Numbered from the stretch's first letter, positions 1 through 12,506 are shown. The stretch is 64,000 nt of DNA from Agrypnia vestita (GCA_016648135.1 JADDOH010023075.1:124001-188000); one strand, 5' to 3'. A program made the numbers and translations. Notes: generated from the letters alone by a model not told the origin.

Positions 1-679
1 TCGATTTATTATTGTGTTATAATGTTTTTACAACCTAATATAAATGTATCTAATACTTTTTGGGATATTAGTCAGTAATATTGCCTCTATTCTCAACAAC
101 ATTATTGTAATGTGCTAAGACAAAACAGACGAAATGTTTCTATGAGTAATATTAAGACATCTGTCAAATGTTATCACGTCAGCATTGCCAAGGGCACAAA
201 CACAAACTAATAAGAACACACCCAGGTTATTGATATCATCTACATACTCGTGTATAAAATATAATGAATTTCTGCCTGTTATTTGTAAATTCCTACACCC
301 TTTGACTAATCTGAACTAAATTTTGTTTGGTTACTCTTCAAGACCCTGCGCACAAAATAGGCACCGTCTCCTTTCCCCGGCTATCCCACCCATTCACCCA
401 TCGACATAAATGTGTATAATGTTACTGTCCATCCGTTTTTGTTGCCTAATTTTGAGTTGCACTCGAGGACCTCAAAGATAATACAGGCATCCCACCCCCC
501 GGACATCTCATCCACCTGCCTGGACCAAATTTCCATACATCGTTACTCCATAGGGCCTGGGCCAAAATGTAGGAGTGTTAAATTTCTAAATTCTATTAAG
601 TAGCCAAAATTAGGTGCTATACGGGACATACGTTTTTTAATGGTACTATATATGTAATAGTAATGGCATTTTAACAACT
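1..679. other. AT-rich non-coding stretch
   Basis: No credible gene is visible. The short ORF at 412-603 has no codon bias or splice context and overlaps an opposing ORF. The stretch leads into the palindromic element that begins near 680. Confidence 0.5.
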
Positions 680-858
680 TACAATAACCGTTATTAGAGA
701 TTTGAATCTGATTGTAGCAATGATTGGTAACACTTTCCACTGTTCTACAGGCGACCGTTGGTACTCTAGTACCGATGGTCGGTATCTATAACAGTTATAT
801 CTCAGTTACCAACCGTGGATATAATCAGATACAAATCTCAAATAACCGGTAAAAATAA
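680..858. repeat. MITE family 'A', copy 1 (foldback repeat)
   Basis: The two ends are inverted copies. The left arm contains 'gagatttgaatctgattgta' and the right arm contains 'aatcagatacaaatctca'. The outer flanks also pair: 'aataaccg' on the left and 'ataaccggt' on the right. A second copy lies at 25126-25300. There is no ORF, so this is a non-autonomous element. The superfamily is not assigned because I could not see a clear target-site duplication. Confidence 0.6.
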
Positions 859-2154
859 TGGTTTGACCGTCATTAATGGGTCATACATAGTATCTTTAAT
901 TACAATGACAGTCCTATTCAAATTTTCTCAAAATATCTACAGTTAGGGATCTGTCATCGTGAAAGACCCCGCGTTATACTTTGACAATGTAGATATCTGG
1001 TGCCAATTCTGATTTCAATTTTTGTTTATGTTACGACTAATTTGTGCGCAAACTACAAGGCGAACGTTGCGGAAAGTAGGGGCGCGCCACGCGAAACCAG
1101 CGATTTCTTGTAGAAGCTGAAAAGCATTTATAATGTGGAGAGCTCTAACAGCATCCTAATCTAAAGGAAATCCTGAATCCTCAAAGGTCACCAATCCGCC
1201 ACTGCGCTGAGCACTAAAATGGTACGCCGACCGCCTGGGACGTGGTTCGATCCTCGTTACGTAGTTTTAATATCCGATGTCTAAATTGGGAAGTTGTGTG
1301 TAGAAAGGTATAAATAGTTAGGCGGCCATTTCACTTTATTTCTGGACGGGCATGTCGACTGTGTTTACTCCCGAGACGTAGGTAGATGCTATTAATATAC
1401 ACTATTTTCGTGTCATTGTGATGATTTATCCTAACTGAAATGGAAGTACATATTCTGAAAGTACGTATTTATTTTTAATTCCGTTAAAATGCCCCCACGT
1501 ATCATTTATTTTATTTTAATGAAACAGCTTACCCACAGGCCGTAAATGACCTTGATGGATGTTATTATGTCCTACAAAGACGATAAAGAAGTATTGTACA
1601 ATGTGACGAGAGCAGACAAAAAGCTATTACGTAGATGAAACCACTGATGTAAAAATCCGGGTTATTATCCAATTCTAGTAATTTAAAAAATAATAACATA
1701 TTAAAACACTTAAAAAAATGAAATATTTCAATTTAAATATGCGTAAGGCATATTTGATTATTATTACAAGAAATATGGGATGACCAAATAAATAGATAAA
1801 ATTCTAAAGGAAAATAAAATCGGAGACTGACGAACGTTTGTAAATAATAAAATGTATTAAGATAATAAATTGTTTCAGGATAGAAACGTGGTATGCCTTT
1901 TGCCTACACTGCAGTAATGCGGTATGATGTTGTGTTCCTTTGGATATAAAACAAAAATACCAGTAGCCTCGAATTTAATCTTGCCAAAGCGAAATATTAT
2001 CTATCATTAAGAGATGTTTGTTTTGCATTCCTAATGATGAAGTCGCAAGTTGTAGATGATTCATTACATATAGTACATCGCACACACAAACGGTAAAGAG
2101 TTGTAATCGCAACTCTGATCCTTGTTACCGTAAATAAAGTAACAGAATCAGCTG
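859..2154. other. AT-rich non-coding stretch
   Basis: No ORF of note is visible. The 'gtggttcgatcc' string near 1232 resembles a tRNA B box, but no A box or cloverleaf can be built around it, so no tRNA is called. Confidence 0.4.
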
Positions 2155-2421
2155 TCAAAAGCGAGCATCGATACATTTTTCACATTGTTCTGTGATGTGC
2201 AAAAACCCGAGATAAATTCGATGGAGGAATTTTCCACGCCAGATCTCAGAAGCGCGGTGCTCCAACTCGTTTATGAAGCTACGCCAAATCGTAAAACTTT
2301 CATAATCACTCAAACGGGTGATGCGGAATATTTCGGGAGAACGACGCTCCTCGACGAAGGATAAGCCGTGACACAGGTATTTGGAATTCTTTCCGCGCGA
2401 TTTTTTTTGTTTTAAAAACAA
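2155..2421 (-). other. Unrecognised open stretch, possible exon or repeat fragment
   Basis: An 88-codon open frame on the minus strand coincides with a locally GC-richer block. It is charged and aromatic and looks more protein-like than most chance ORFs here, with segments such as 'EERRSPEIFRITRLSDYESF'. It carries no recognised domain. It lies downstream, in the transcriptional sense, of the 8573-8739 exon, but no convincing splice acceptor was found. A fragment of a dispersed repeat is equally possible. Confidence 0.2.
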
Positions 2422-2429
2422 AATGGCTC

Positions 2430-4450
2430 GAGCGTGCCACAGAAATCAAAAATACACACTCGCTACGTCAAACATTCCCCGTGCAGAACCATAAATAGTA
2501 AAAGGTAGGTACGTGAATTCTCTTAATACAATGATTTTACGATCTCGATTCGGATAATCTGTGTTTAGAAACACTATTTTCAGGATATTTAAATCAAAAC
2601 AAATGGTTTACGTCAATGCTTCATTCCACTGTCGCAAACATTATATGTATCATGGGTACTATATTTTTATCGATAAGTTGTTGGCAGATTTTTGTATTAT
2701 AGATATAATTCAAGAATAATAGGAAAATAATAGGTAGTTTTTTAACATTATTTTTTTAAATAAACGTAAATATAGATGCAAAATAATAAATATTTTAAAG
2801 ATCACTGCATAAAATGCACGATTTTCATCCGCCTTATAGAGTATAAAAATTTATAGAGATGAACTAAACCCGCTCCTTTGGAAAGAGAGCTAGCTGTATT
2901 ACAGCGGAAGAATGTCCCCCTCACGTGCGTTTAAGACATATTTATATCATAGTTAAAGTATTTATTCTTGCATAATTAAATGGTCTAGTAAACAAAAGGT
3001 ATTTTTTACAAAAGACTTTTTTTTTTTTCATTTTTTTAAATTTCGATCCACACCGAGTATTTTAATAAAATAATAAATAAAAACATATTTTTGTAAAAAG
3101 AGTAACTTATTTAAATGGGAAATTTAAAAAAGTCAAAAAGTATTGGAACCAGCAGCAGGTTGCGTACCAAGAAATTTACTTTATTTTGGTTGTCTGTGGT
3201 CCGCCAATATATGAAGTGCCTACCTGTCTACATAATTATTTATTGTGTGAATCAACGATGTTCTGCATTCAAAATTATTGACATATTAAATCTATCTATT
3301 TATAATAATCTAATTTGTCTAATCTATGTTTTATCTATTTTTGAATGTAGGGGCAGCAATCACCAAAGAACAATCGTGTTATTTTCAGAATACTGCGGAA
3401 TGTCTGCTTTTGTTTAAAATTGAATACGTACAAAATATTGAGAAGGAATTAAAGGCTTCGTCACATAATATTAGGATGTGGTCACAAAACGCTGGCTACT
3501 TTACTGGCATAATAATGAACACACATTTCTATCAATGCTCATAATTTCTTTGCGAGCCTTCATTCTGTCTTCATTCATTCATTTTGTGAGTGTTACAATC
3601 ATCACTTCGATATGATTTTTAGACTAACAACACTACGCGAAACAATCGATAATGCTTTGCTTGGCGCAATCGTTTCTACGAAAAATAGGCAATCATAACC
3701 ACCAATCACAGCTGCGCATTTCTCGTTTGAAGATAATTTCAAAAAACACTTTTCTATTGTTTTCATTTTGTTGTATAACGATCATGTTATCTTGAATAAC
3801 GATAAAACACTTGGATGTTTTCAAAAAATCATCTTGATATACCTACTGACTGAGACTTAATAAATATGCAATGTACTTATGCAAGAAAATGGAAAAGAAG
3901 TGTGCCGACAAGCTGTACAAGGTTTGGCATGATCTATAGCAATAGAAAATGTGTATAAATTTAATGAAAAAATAATAATAAAAAAATATTTTGAGGTTTA
4001 TTTGGATTCAGTGACGGCCGAATTTATAAAATGCGAGCTTTTTTAGCCATTTCCCATCATTGGATTTTAAATCATTATCAAATATTTAAAAAAGTTTTAT
4101 AAGATTTTTAACGATTAAAATCTCATAGTATTTTTCATAGCGCAGTTCAAAGGAAGTTTACTGTTCTCTCACTCTCTCACTTCAATCACGACAGTTTATT
4201 CAGTCACGTGATACTAAAGTTGGCATCGCAAAAATGTTAACAAAGATAGGAATGTCCAGACAAGTCAAAATACAGCATTATCCAATATTGCAAAGCATGG
4301 ACAAGTTCCCCGATAAAGAGTATTTTGAAAGAATTAATAGACATATTTAATATTTTCAATGCCATGAAAATCTTATATTAATAAAAAAAAATTCACTATT
4401 AAAAAGTAAAATGAACAATTTCCACCATTAAGTATAGGTCAAAGACATCA
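2430..4450. other. AT-rich non-coding stretch
   Basis: Homopolymer runs, including the T-run near 3018-3030, and simple AT-rich sequence dominate. Two overlapping plus-strand ORFs at 3115-3544 are AT-rich, lack start context and resemble nothing known. No gene is called. Confidence 0.45.
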
Positions 4451-4554
4451 AATAAATGAAACGATAGTAAAAATAAATGTTCCATGGTATTCTATGGCTG
4501 TATATTTAAAAGCAGTTTTGAAAAAAGTCAAACACCAAGCCGAACAAAGCGGAG

Positions 4555-4890
4555 CAGTGCGGGAAGTCATACAGTGCAAAAGCGAGCCTTCGATATTTGG
4601 AGCAAACCCTTTGCGCTCCCCTCGGAGGGACGGACCCATTCCTCGCGGTCCTGTACATCATCAGCGGCGGGGTCCGCAGTACCCTCGCAGTGGACGCGAG
4701 AAAACCGAATGCCATCACACCGCACCACCAGCGCGGCGGTGTCGATCAATACTGAGCCTTGTTGTACCTTCCATAAAGACCTTTTCCCTGGCGCGGAGGC
4801 GGACGAGCTCACAAGTGCGCGGCTCCCGCCCGACTGAGGCTACGGGCCGCAGCGAGGATTCGGGGCGGAAAAGGGGCAAGAAAGAACGGT
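4555..4890. other. GC-rich block of unknown nature
   Basis: About 330 bp of markedly higher GC sits in an AT-rich background. It is open in several frames on both strands, which is expected of GC-rich DNA and does not show coding. No splice sites frame a consistent exon. It could be a dispersed repeat fragment or a CpG-rich regulatory block. Confidence 0.3.
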
Positions 4891-4939
4891 GGGGGATAAT
4901 TTTACTCGGGGGTGGGTATATTACTGGTGAATAATATAT

Positions 4940-6310
4940 TGGTGTTGATAAGGTACACATGTACAAAGCAAAATTATTTCACTATTTTCATTAATATATT
5001 AAGTACTTTCTGAAAATGCCAACAAATTAATTATTAAATATATTGAAATGAAATACTTATAAAATTTCATGTAAGAATTATGACCAAGCCCATGTGTAGA
5101 GAATATTATTTCTCCCTCATTGTCTATTTATCTTATACAGAAGCTATATAAAATAAATATTTAAGAAATTAGTATATTTCAATCGCATTATTTATTTTAT
5201 ACGAACTTTTTAAGAAAAAAAATGTGAAATGTTTAGGTCAAGCGTCGTGTGATTTAATTAATTTTACACAAGTTTGGGAAACAAAGTTCAGAGTCAAGTG
5301 AAATTGTATAATAAAAAAATACGGAAAAAATGTTTTTACGGCTTATTAATCTTAATTTGGCACTTGATTATCGTAACGAGCATTATGTTTTGCGGTATCG
5401 TATAAATATTTTAATTTTTACGTTTAATTTAATTTAATATTTATTTATATGGGCCTAATTAGGAAACACGATCTTTTCATACCGAATACGTCAGCGAGAA
5501 TTATGTAACATGATTATTAAAAGAAAAAGTAAACCAAATTACGTTTTATACGTATGGATAACAGACGTAATCGGAGAGAAATTTACTTACATTTCATTGA
5601 ACATTTGCGCATAGGGGGAACTCTATGACCGTTCTGGGGGGTGAAAAGAAGATTATTTGGAAGGAGGGCTCAGTGAGTCCTGGCGCCGTCTGGCCACTTG
5701 ACGGCTTGGAAAACGCGCGGGAACTAGGAAAACGAATACCGGCAAATCTAATACGCACTTTATGACGACGCAGTTATAAAGGTATGTTGGTAAAGAAAGG
5801 TACGTTTGTTGTAAATGCGTCGCTCTTTTTCTTTGAAAAATGTTTTTTTTTAATTTTGCAAGCGCGAGCAGCCAGTACGTTAAAATAAACTACATAACCG
5901 AACAATAGTGTAAAAGCAATCATTTATTTGGAAGAATATTATGATATATTTTTGATATATATGATATTTTTACATTATGAGAATATTATGATATATTTAT
6001 AATATGAAAATAATACGATAATGATTGCGCCGGGAATATTAACAGATAAATACATTTGATAACTATTTACTTTCCGCAAATTTCAGTTAAATACAACTTA
6101 TTTATACTCGTAAGTACCTACTGCTAATATCAAAATATTGAAATGACAAAATGAATCATATGGTCTCCGCGAGTAAATGAATTCGGATTACATTTTACGT
6201 TTCGTCATTCTCAAGTATATCGTAAAATAAATGATACTTCTCTCGAGGATTGAGACAATTCGTGTTAATAATAACGCATTTAGCATGCAGCGCTCAGTTT
6301 CCTAGAAAAT
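4940..6310. other. AT-rich non-coding stretch
   Basis: No gene is visible. The segment 5930-6010 contains short direct repeats of 'attatgatatatttt'. A moderately GC-rich patch lies at 5630-5720 without an ORF. Confidence 0.4.
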
Positions 6311-6315
6311 TATTA

Positions 6316-6945
6316 TAAATTAAAGTGAAATCGTATAACCTTTTTGTAGCATTAAGAATGTCCTTAGGTTTTCACGGCCACTCAGAATCTTCAAGTTTGT
6401 GTTAACTGGGGTATTATGCCGTGTTGTTACGACCTTTCGGGCCGACGTTTCGGATCCCATTGCAGGGTCCATCATCAGGGCTGATGTGTTGTCTTGAATG
6501 TTGGTGTTGTGGTTAAGTATCGGCTTGCAATACCGTGCCGAAGTCATGATGTGTTTGTATTGTGTTGTATGTATGATTCATCCGTTGTCTGATCACTATC
6601 TCTGCGGAGTCTGCGACGAGAATGACTTTGAAGCGCCGGATACCAAGATGTTTTTAATTTGAGACCATCATCTCTATTAATGTTTATCGGATGCTTGTAG
6701 ATTTCTAGTGCTTCCTTGATAAGACGCGCATGGTGACTCTTAGGCTTTCCAAGGATTTTCGGTTCGAATGCAAAATGATGGCCGGTATCCAGAAAATGCT
6801 CAGCCAGTGCTGATTTTTCTGGATGACCGAGTTTGCATGCCCGTTTGTGCTCGTTGACCCTTTTGGAAATGGTACTTGGAAAACTTTTTGTAGCATGTTC
6901 GTAATTGCACTTGAGCATTTTACACGCATAAATATCCTCTAATTA
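6316..6945 (-). mobile_element. Penelope-like retroelement, 3' fragment with partial GIY-YIG domain
   Basis: A 125-codon minus-strand frame (6544-6918) matches the C-terminal endonuclease region of Penelope-like elements. It has the helix 'SKRVNEHKRACKLG', then 'KSALAEHFLDTGHH', then 'ARLIKEALEIYKHP' and 'NINRDDGLKL'. In intact elements this follows a reverse transcriptase and forms a GIY-YIG nuclease. The GIY and YIG strands are not present in frame upstream and no reverse transcriptase is seen, so this is a 5'-truncated remnant. An adjoining open frame (6320-6547) covers the 3' non-coding part, which holds a hammerhead-like motif. The family call is confident; activity is excluded by truncation. 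Confidence 0.8.
6434..6478 (-). ncRNA. Hammerhead-ribozyme-like motif in the Penelope-like 3' region
   Basis: On the minus strand 'CTGATGA' (6478-6472) is followed by a short stem (GGACCC against GGGATCC with one bulged base, loop of about 6) and then 'GAAAC' (6451-6447). This is the order of the hammerhead catalytic core. Penelope-like elements are known to carry minimal hammerheads. A further GC stem follows and ends in 'GGTC', a possible cleavage-site triplet. I could not build a convincing stem I, so the fold is tentative. Confidence 0.35.
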
Positions 6946-7217
6946 TAGTAATCGTGTCGCGAGACAAGAGCTGTAATAGATTCATTAGTTCGCGGCACGC
7001 GCAAATGGCCGGGCTAATTTGTCTCACGCACGTCTTGTAATGAGTCACTTTTGACATCAAATAATGCTGGATCCTAATTTTCGTGAAATAGCAGGTGTAC
7101 CTGCTGTAAGCGGTATATACTCGAAAAATTCAACGTTTTTGATAATTTTCTTTTCTGGTCAACAAAAATTTGCTGTCATCATCGGATTATATTAGACAAG
7201 CTGTCCTCACCCGGCGG

Positions 7218-8090
7218 TGCACGGGTTAAGGATTAAGTTTAAAATACATTTGTTAGGGTAAACAAAGGTTCGATTCGAACGGTATAGATTTGCATTGAAA
7301 ATATATAAGCGGAGGGGAAGGGTTAAAAGAAAAGGAGGAAAATGTCACACCGAGTCCTTAAGAATAAGTTTACAAATTTTGAGTCCGATCGCTCAAACGG
7401 TACAGATTTGCATCGAAAATATATCAGGGGGAGGGGAAGGGGTATGAGAATAGGGGGGAAATATCGCCTATGTTACTCGCCGAGTCCTAAAGAATAAGTT
7501 TCCAAATTTTGAATCCGATCGGTCAAACGGTAGAGTTTTGCATCGAAAATATGTCAGGGGAGGGGAAGGGAAATGAGAATAGGGGGAAATATCGCCCATG
7601 TTACTCTCTGAGTCCTTAAGAATAAGTTTCCAAAGTTTGAATCCGATCGGTCAAACGGTAGTTTTGCATCGAAAATATGTCAGGGGAGGGGAAGGGGAAT
7701 GAGAATAGGGGGAAATATCGCCCATGTTACTCTCTGAGTCCTTAAGAATAAATTTCCAAATTTTGAGTCCGATCGGTACAGATTTGCATCGATAATATGT
7801 CAGGGGGAGGGGAAGGGGTGGGTATGAGAATAGGGGGAAAACATCGCCTATGTTATTCGTCGAGTCCTAAAGAATAAGTTTCCAAATTTTGAGTCAGATC
7901 GGTCAAACGGTACAGATTTGCATCGAAAATATGTGAGAGGGTGGGGAAGGGGTATGAGAATAGGGGGAAATGTTTTCTATGTTACCCGCCGGGTCACAAA
8001 GCATAAGTATGCCAAATTTGAATCGAATCGGACAAACGGTGTGGATTGTATAGAGAACAGACAGACAGACAGGACATTGAGTTTTATAGG
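7218..8090. repeat. Satellite-like tandem array, about 128-bp unit, about 6 copies
   Basis: The landmark 'gatttgcatcgaaaatat' or close variants recurs at about 116-130 bp spacing, near 7288, 7407, 7537, 7660, 7783 and 7917. Each copy has 'caggggaggggaagggg', 'gagaataggggg' and 'gagtccttaagaataagttt'. The last unit diverges and runs into a (ACAG)n tail near 8060, as in SINE or LINE 3' ends. The unit start 'cccggcggtgcacgggttaa' is seen only at the beginning. The array probably arose by tandem expansion of a retroelement 3' region. Confidence 0.8.
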
Positions 8091-8572
8091 TGTAGATTAT
8101 AATTTCAGTTTTTTAAATATTTGATTTGCACGAATTTTGATAAGATTTGCCGAATGCTTCTCAAAATCGAAGGGAATTCGAATGATTTTGACCAAAGTAT
8201 TCCGGTTTGGAATGAAAATGTTAATCTGAAGGGAAAAGTTAGTTGATAATTCACTTGTTAAAACTTTTAAAGACTATTGGAATCTTAGACGTGCATTAAT
8301 GAAGGATAGTAGAGTACCTACATAATATTATGTATACATATTGTGAAGAAAGAAACCGCAGAAGTGACGGAAAAAGTTTCGATGATTGAACTCGCCGTTA
8401 TATAACTGTAGAGTATAGCGTTCTGAATCATGTAGACAAAAATAATTGATGCGTAGGTCCGACCTAAAAGAATCCTATATATAAAAATAACCAGTGGCCT
8501 AAATTGTCGAGACTCCACGTCTCTCTTCGTTGGTAGATTGGTAGGTACGGCGGGGACGGTTTGAAGCGCTAC

Positions 8573-8739
8573 CTGCTTGAAGGCCTGGGTGGTGTGCGAG
8601 GCAGCCTCCGCGATGCGGTGCGAGCGCCCCTGCAGCAGCTCGCTGGCCGCCCGCTCGCTGAAGTTCTCCCGCACCACCTTGGACGTCTTGGAGGACGCCG
8701 TCATGTGCTGCTGCTGGAACTTCATGGTATCTAGGGAAC
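8573..8739 (-). CDS. Coding exon of an unrecognised multi-exon gene (most 3' exon seen)
   Basis: This 167-nt exon has acceptor ...tttccag at 8740-8741 and donor GTAGCG at 8572-8571. It enters with two bases that complete a serine codon split with the 9948-10114 exon and leaves in phase 0. It encodes 55 full codons with strong GC-ending codon use, including 'MKFQQQHMTASSKTSKVV', 'FSERAASELLQG' and 'AEAASHTTQAFKQ'. The peptide is Ser/Ala/Gln-rich, likely helical or disordered, with no recognised catalytic motif. There is no stop codon, so further exons must lie downstream, below 8573 or outside the window. Composition suggests a scaffold or cytoskeleton-associated protein, which is inference only. 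Confidence 0.7.
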
Positions 8740-8754
8740 CTGGAAACGGGCAAA

Positions 8755-9940
8755 ACTTACATTTTGTTGTTCTCCAAAATTTTTCACTTCTTTCAAAAAT
8801 ACTTCTGTATTTTCGCTAGATTTTTAAGAATATTAATTTACCACGATTTCTTTTGATTTTTTCAATTTAGGTAATACATTAATTTTATGGTCAAGAAAAT
8901 TGCACTTAAATACGTATACAAGTAAGTTTAATTTTGGAAACTTACATATTACTTATACCTGGGGAAAACTTGCCAAGAAACAAAATACGCATCTTTTTAA
9001 ATATTGCATCGCGAACATAAAACTGTTGACATGGTTTTGGCAGAAACTCTCGACACCCAGTCATCTCCTGCGTCAAGTCGAGTGATCTCACGGGTGTATC
9101 GTGTTTTCAAGTCTTAAATTACCAGAAGCATAATTAATTGATCACGGAAACTTACTGAGAATTCCTCTGTAAGTACCTGGTTGCATATGAGTTTAACATA
9201 CAAACGAGTCATGCATTCGTATATTGCGATGGCGGCCAAGAATCAAATTATTTCTTGAAATTCTATTATATCGGGTTAGAATTTCTGTTCTGTGAAACAC
9301 TTTGAACTATGTTTTCTTATTATTATTTTCCAACACTTAAATTGATTCTGAAACCTCGCCAAGTGACACGTCTGCGATGACTAGTATTTTTTTAAGAGAA
9401 AAAGACTCGAAAGCGACTATTTGAAAAAGCACCTATAAAAATGAGATCACGATTATCAGTTACACATTTATACCGTGTTTATTTATAAATGAAATAATTT
9501 GATATAATTAATTACTTCATTTTTATGCATATAATTTATATTCCACCCTCAATGCACTCTTCGTACCATCTGTAGTATTGGGAAAGCGTGTAGGCCACCA
9601 TGCATAAACGCACGTGACGAGTATCTATTTATAAGAGATTTGATGACCATATTTATTTTTACAGTATATATTTTTCCTTAACTTAAGTTTTGTCTTTAAA
9701 TTGTTAATGCTCTATATTAAATCAAATAAAAATAACCTTACTTCAGCTCTCGATTACGATTTAGGTAAGTAATAAATTTTAACCGACCATGCAAAAGAAA
9801 TAAAAAAATAAAAATATCTCGCTACCGATTCCCATTTTGCTCCGTCATTTCAACTACTTGGCACTGAAAATTTTCCCTTCCTTCGATAGGTTAACATAAT
9901 CCACCGGTACGTTTTTGTACGGAATAAAGTCCCTAGTAGC
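8755..9940. other. Intron between the 9.95-kb and 8.6-kb exons
   Basis: AT-rich sequence with no supported feature. The short plus-strand ORF at 8900-9085 has no coding character. Confidence 0.55.
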
Positions 9941-9947
9941 GACTCAC

Positions 9948-10114
9948 TGTTCAGGCTGGGCACGTCCGGGGGGCCCAGGAGGCCCGGGGGCCCCACGAGG
10001 CCCGGGGGCGGAGGGGGGGCCGGCGCGGGCGGCGTGTCGGGGTCGGGGAAGGTCACCAGCGGCTCGCTGTCGGGGTCCGCCGCGTCCACCAGGTTCTCCA
10101 TGGACTGACGGAGA
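9948..10114 (-). CDS. Coding exon with proline-rich segment, same gene
   Basis: This 167-nt exon has acceptor ...gttttcag at 10116-10115 and a consensus donor GTGAGT at 9947-9942. The upstream exon leaves two bases, which pair with the first T here to make a serine. Reading then gives 'LRQSMENLVDAADPDSEP', 'LVTFPDPDTPP' and a run of alternating Pro, Gly and Leu ('APPPPPGLVGPPGLLGPPD'), 55 codons in all, with one base left over. An alternative acceptor ten bases downstream breaks the frame with the 12.6-kb exon, which favours the chosen one. The proline run could serve as an SH3, EVH1 or profilin ligand; this is inference from composition. Confidence 0.75.
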
Positions 10115-10307
10115 CTGAAAACACTCCTATTAATACATTATCTGCAAAAATTGCTCAACTTCATTTTTGTTAACAAATTCACATCACACTAGAAAACAAA
10201 TTATTTCGACAATAAAATAAATTTAAAAATATAACGGGGTCGAATAACCCTAACGAAACGCGCCACAAAAACACCCAGGATTGAGAAAATCATATAGATG
10301 TATGATC

Positions 10308-10383
10308 TTTTACCGGGAATCGAACCCGGAACCGACGGTATAAGACGCGAGTCTCATGTCCACTCGACTACGAGGGCTGCCAT
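10308..10383 (-). pseudogene. tRNA-like sequence (tRNA-derived SINE head or tRNA pseudogene)
   Basis: The minus strand carries an A-box-like 'tagtcgagtggacat' and a perfect T arm, 'ccgggttcgattcccgg' (5-bp stem with TTCGATT loop), about 40 bases later. The acceptor stem does not pair and the anticodon arm is irregular, so a functional tRNA is unlikely. Such tRNA-derived promoters head many insect SINEs. Confidence 0.55.
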
Positions 10384-10399
10384 ACATATTTTTTTACAA

Positions 10400-12490
10400 A
10401 ATAAAACGAATGATCGATTTTTCCAAATGATAAATCATATTTTCATAGCACAGTGGAATAGTACTGTTCATTCGTAGCTTGAAATTTAGTTTCATATATA
10501 TTATTACATATATATTCTATTTCGTTATATTAAAAAAAAAATTAAGACATTCATTAAACTAAAAATGTGCTACTTCTTCTGTTTTAGGGTAATATTTCGT
10601 TGCATTTTTTAAAATAATATAAAAAGGTAGATAGGTAAAGCCAATAATAAAAAGAACATACAATTCAACACTTCCACAAGAAGTTTATAAGAATGCGAAA
10701 TCGTAAGGATAAAAAATTAGAAAAAAAATTCCGCGAAGTTAGAAAATACAATATGTCGATAGTTTCAAAATATCAGGCACCTACCCGACCTTCGGGATGA
10801 TTTCACTCTTACTTTTTTCAATATTAACCCTGACAGAACTGGCCACTTTGTAAATATTTGAATGTAGATGGCGTGGCGGGCGGCGCGGCCCGGCGTAGTG
10901 CCGTAGCGAGGCTCGGATAACGACTAAAGAGCGAAGGAGACAATAATGTTTCGTGCAAATTTAACAATCGCGGTATAACTCAATTTATTCGTAAAATATG
11001 GCAAAAATAGTGCGATTATTAGATATGAAAGAAAAGAAATCTGCAATTCAAATCACATCACGAGACATTTTTTTATCAACAAGTCTGTATTCTGGATAAA
11101 TTAATTCGGCGGAATGGATGGTTACAATCATCCGATTGCTTAGAAGTTGACATTAATTCGAAACAATTATTTATTTTAAGAGTAATAAATATCATTTATC
11201 ATTTGATGTAGCTTTTCGCAAATAAGTGAAAAAATAAATTGCGTAATTTTACAGTGATATTAATTTTTACCCAATCCTAAATTTATTAATGACACAATTG
11301 GTTAAAGTTGTACAACGGCAATGTAATGTTTCGGGATCGAGTTCTGACTGTAGTTATATCTTTCGATAGATAGTTTTTTCAAGTGATTCAACTATTCTTT
11401 TGTTACTATATAAATATTTCAATTCTCGGATGAAATTATATTTAATTCGCGCTGCTGGCTACCGTGCAATTTATTTTTAGAGAAATAATTAATCCGAAAA
11501 TAAGTATTTAGAAGCCTTTAATATTAATATTATACTTCCGTTAAAAAATATTTAAATATATAACACGTATATAAAATAATTTTGAATAAAACTACTACTT
11601 CTCGGCAGATTTTGTCAAACGGTTTCGAGGAATAACTTATTGTATTAATATACACAAACAACATTGAAAGCGTTAATATTAAATGTTATAATTATTCGTC
11701 AGCAGATTTTGCGTAGTTAGTTCAGGCGTATGTTATATGCTGCAAAAATAACGGGTTACTGTTTTATTAAAATTTATCGGCATCCTCAATATTAAGTGAC
11801 TTCTCGACTTTGAACATAAAAATATATTTGATCTATGATTAAATGTTTATCCCAAGCACAAAATTAATAACAAAAATCACACAAACATGCAGTTACATAA
11901 ATAAATAAAACATACATTTCGAGAACTTCCACAATTGTCGCCATTGTCGTTGAAGGGACGAAGACAATATAATAAATAACCCGTCGATTTTACTTTTCAC
12001 AAAACTTCCCCTGTTGAAGAATTCCTCTTTTGCGCTTATAAACTCGAATATGACTTGACACTCGTGAGTAATATTAATAATTTATTAATAGTTTATTATT
12101 GCGACACGAACAGTAAAGACCATATAATCCTGTTTAAAATATCTCACGTAAAGTCCAACTATAAAATTCAACGTATATAAAAAGACGACGCGAGTTTAAC
12201 CCAACTTTAAAAACAATATATTATTGAAATCTTAACAATTAAAAATCAGCAGTGTAATTAAAAACAAGAACTGCATCAGTAGTATTATCGATAGGATCAG
12301 AACCAATCTTTGCTTCTTATATTAGAGAGCGCGTGGCCGTCAAAACAAACACTGTTGAAAACTCTCTCTCTTTAAGAGCTTTTATACTAGATCTAAATGA
12401 ACTCGAAGCATCCGCGTTGATCAATCACTGGAAATATATATAAAAGTTTCTAGCTTTAATCCACTTCTGTCTTTAAACACTTGTATTAAT
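10400..12490. other. Intronic sequence between the 12.6-kb and 10.1-kb exons
   Basis: AT-rich apart from a small GC patch at 10868-10910. No ORF of note is visible. No gene or clear repeat boundary was identified. Confidence 0.5.
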
Positions 12491-12506
12491 TGACTGTGAT
12501 CGTCAC

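Noticed and set aside
3115..3544. Plus-strand ORFs with hydrophobic stretches
   Set aside because: AT-rich codons, no recognised motif, two overlapping frames.
4494..4966. Several overlapping ORFs on both strands
   Set aside because: All frames are open because the block is GC-rich; no splice sites or domain.
7218..8090. Possible CRISPR array
   Set aside because: Whole 128-bp units repeat; there are no short repeats with unique spacers, and the genome is eukaryotic.
10104..10107. Acceptor ten bases downstream for the 9.95-10.1 kb exon
   Set aside because: It would shift the frame relative to the 12.6-kb exon; the acceptor at 10115-10116 keeps the frame.
9915..10118. Plus-strand Gly/Pro/Arg-rich ORF
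   Set aside because: Antisense shadow of the proline-rich minus-strand exon; the minus frame has matching splice phases.
10308..10383. Functional tRNA gene
   Set aside because: T arm is good, but the acceptor stem does not pair and the anticodon arm is irregular.
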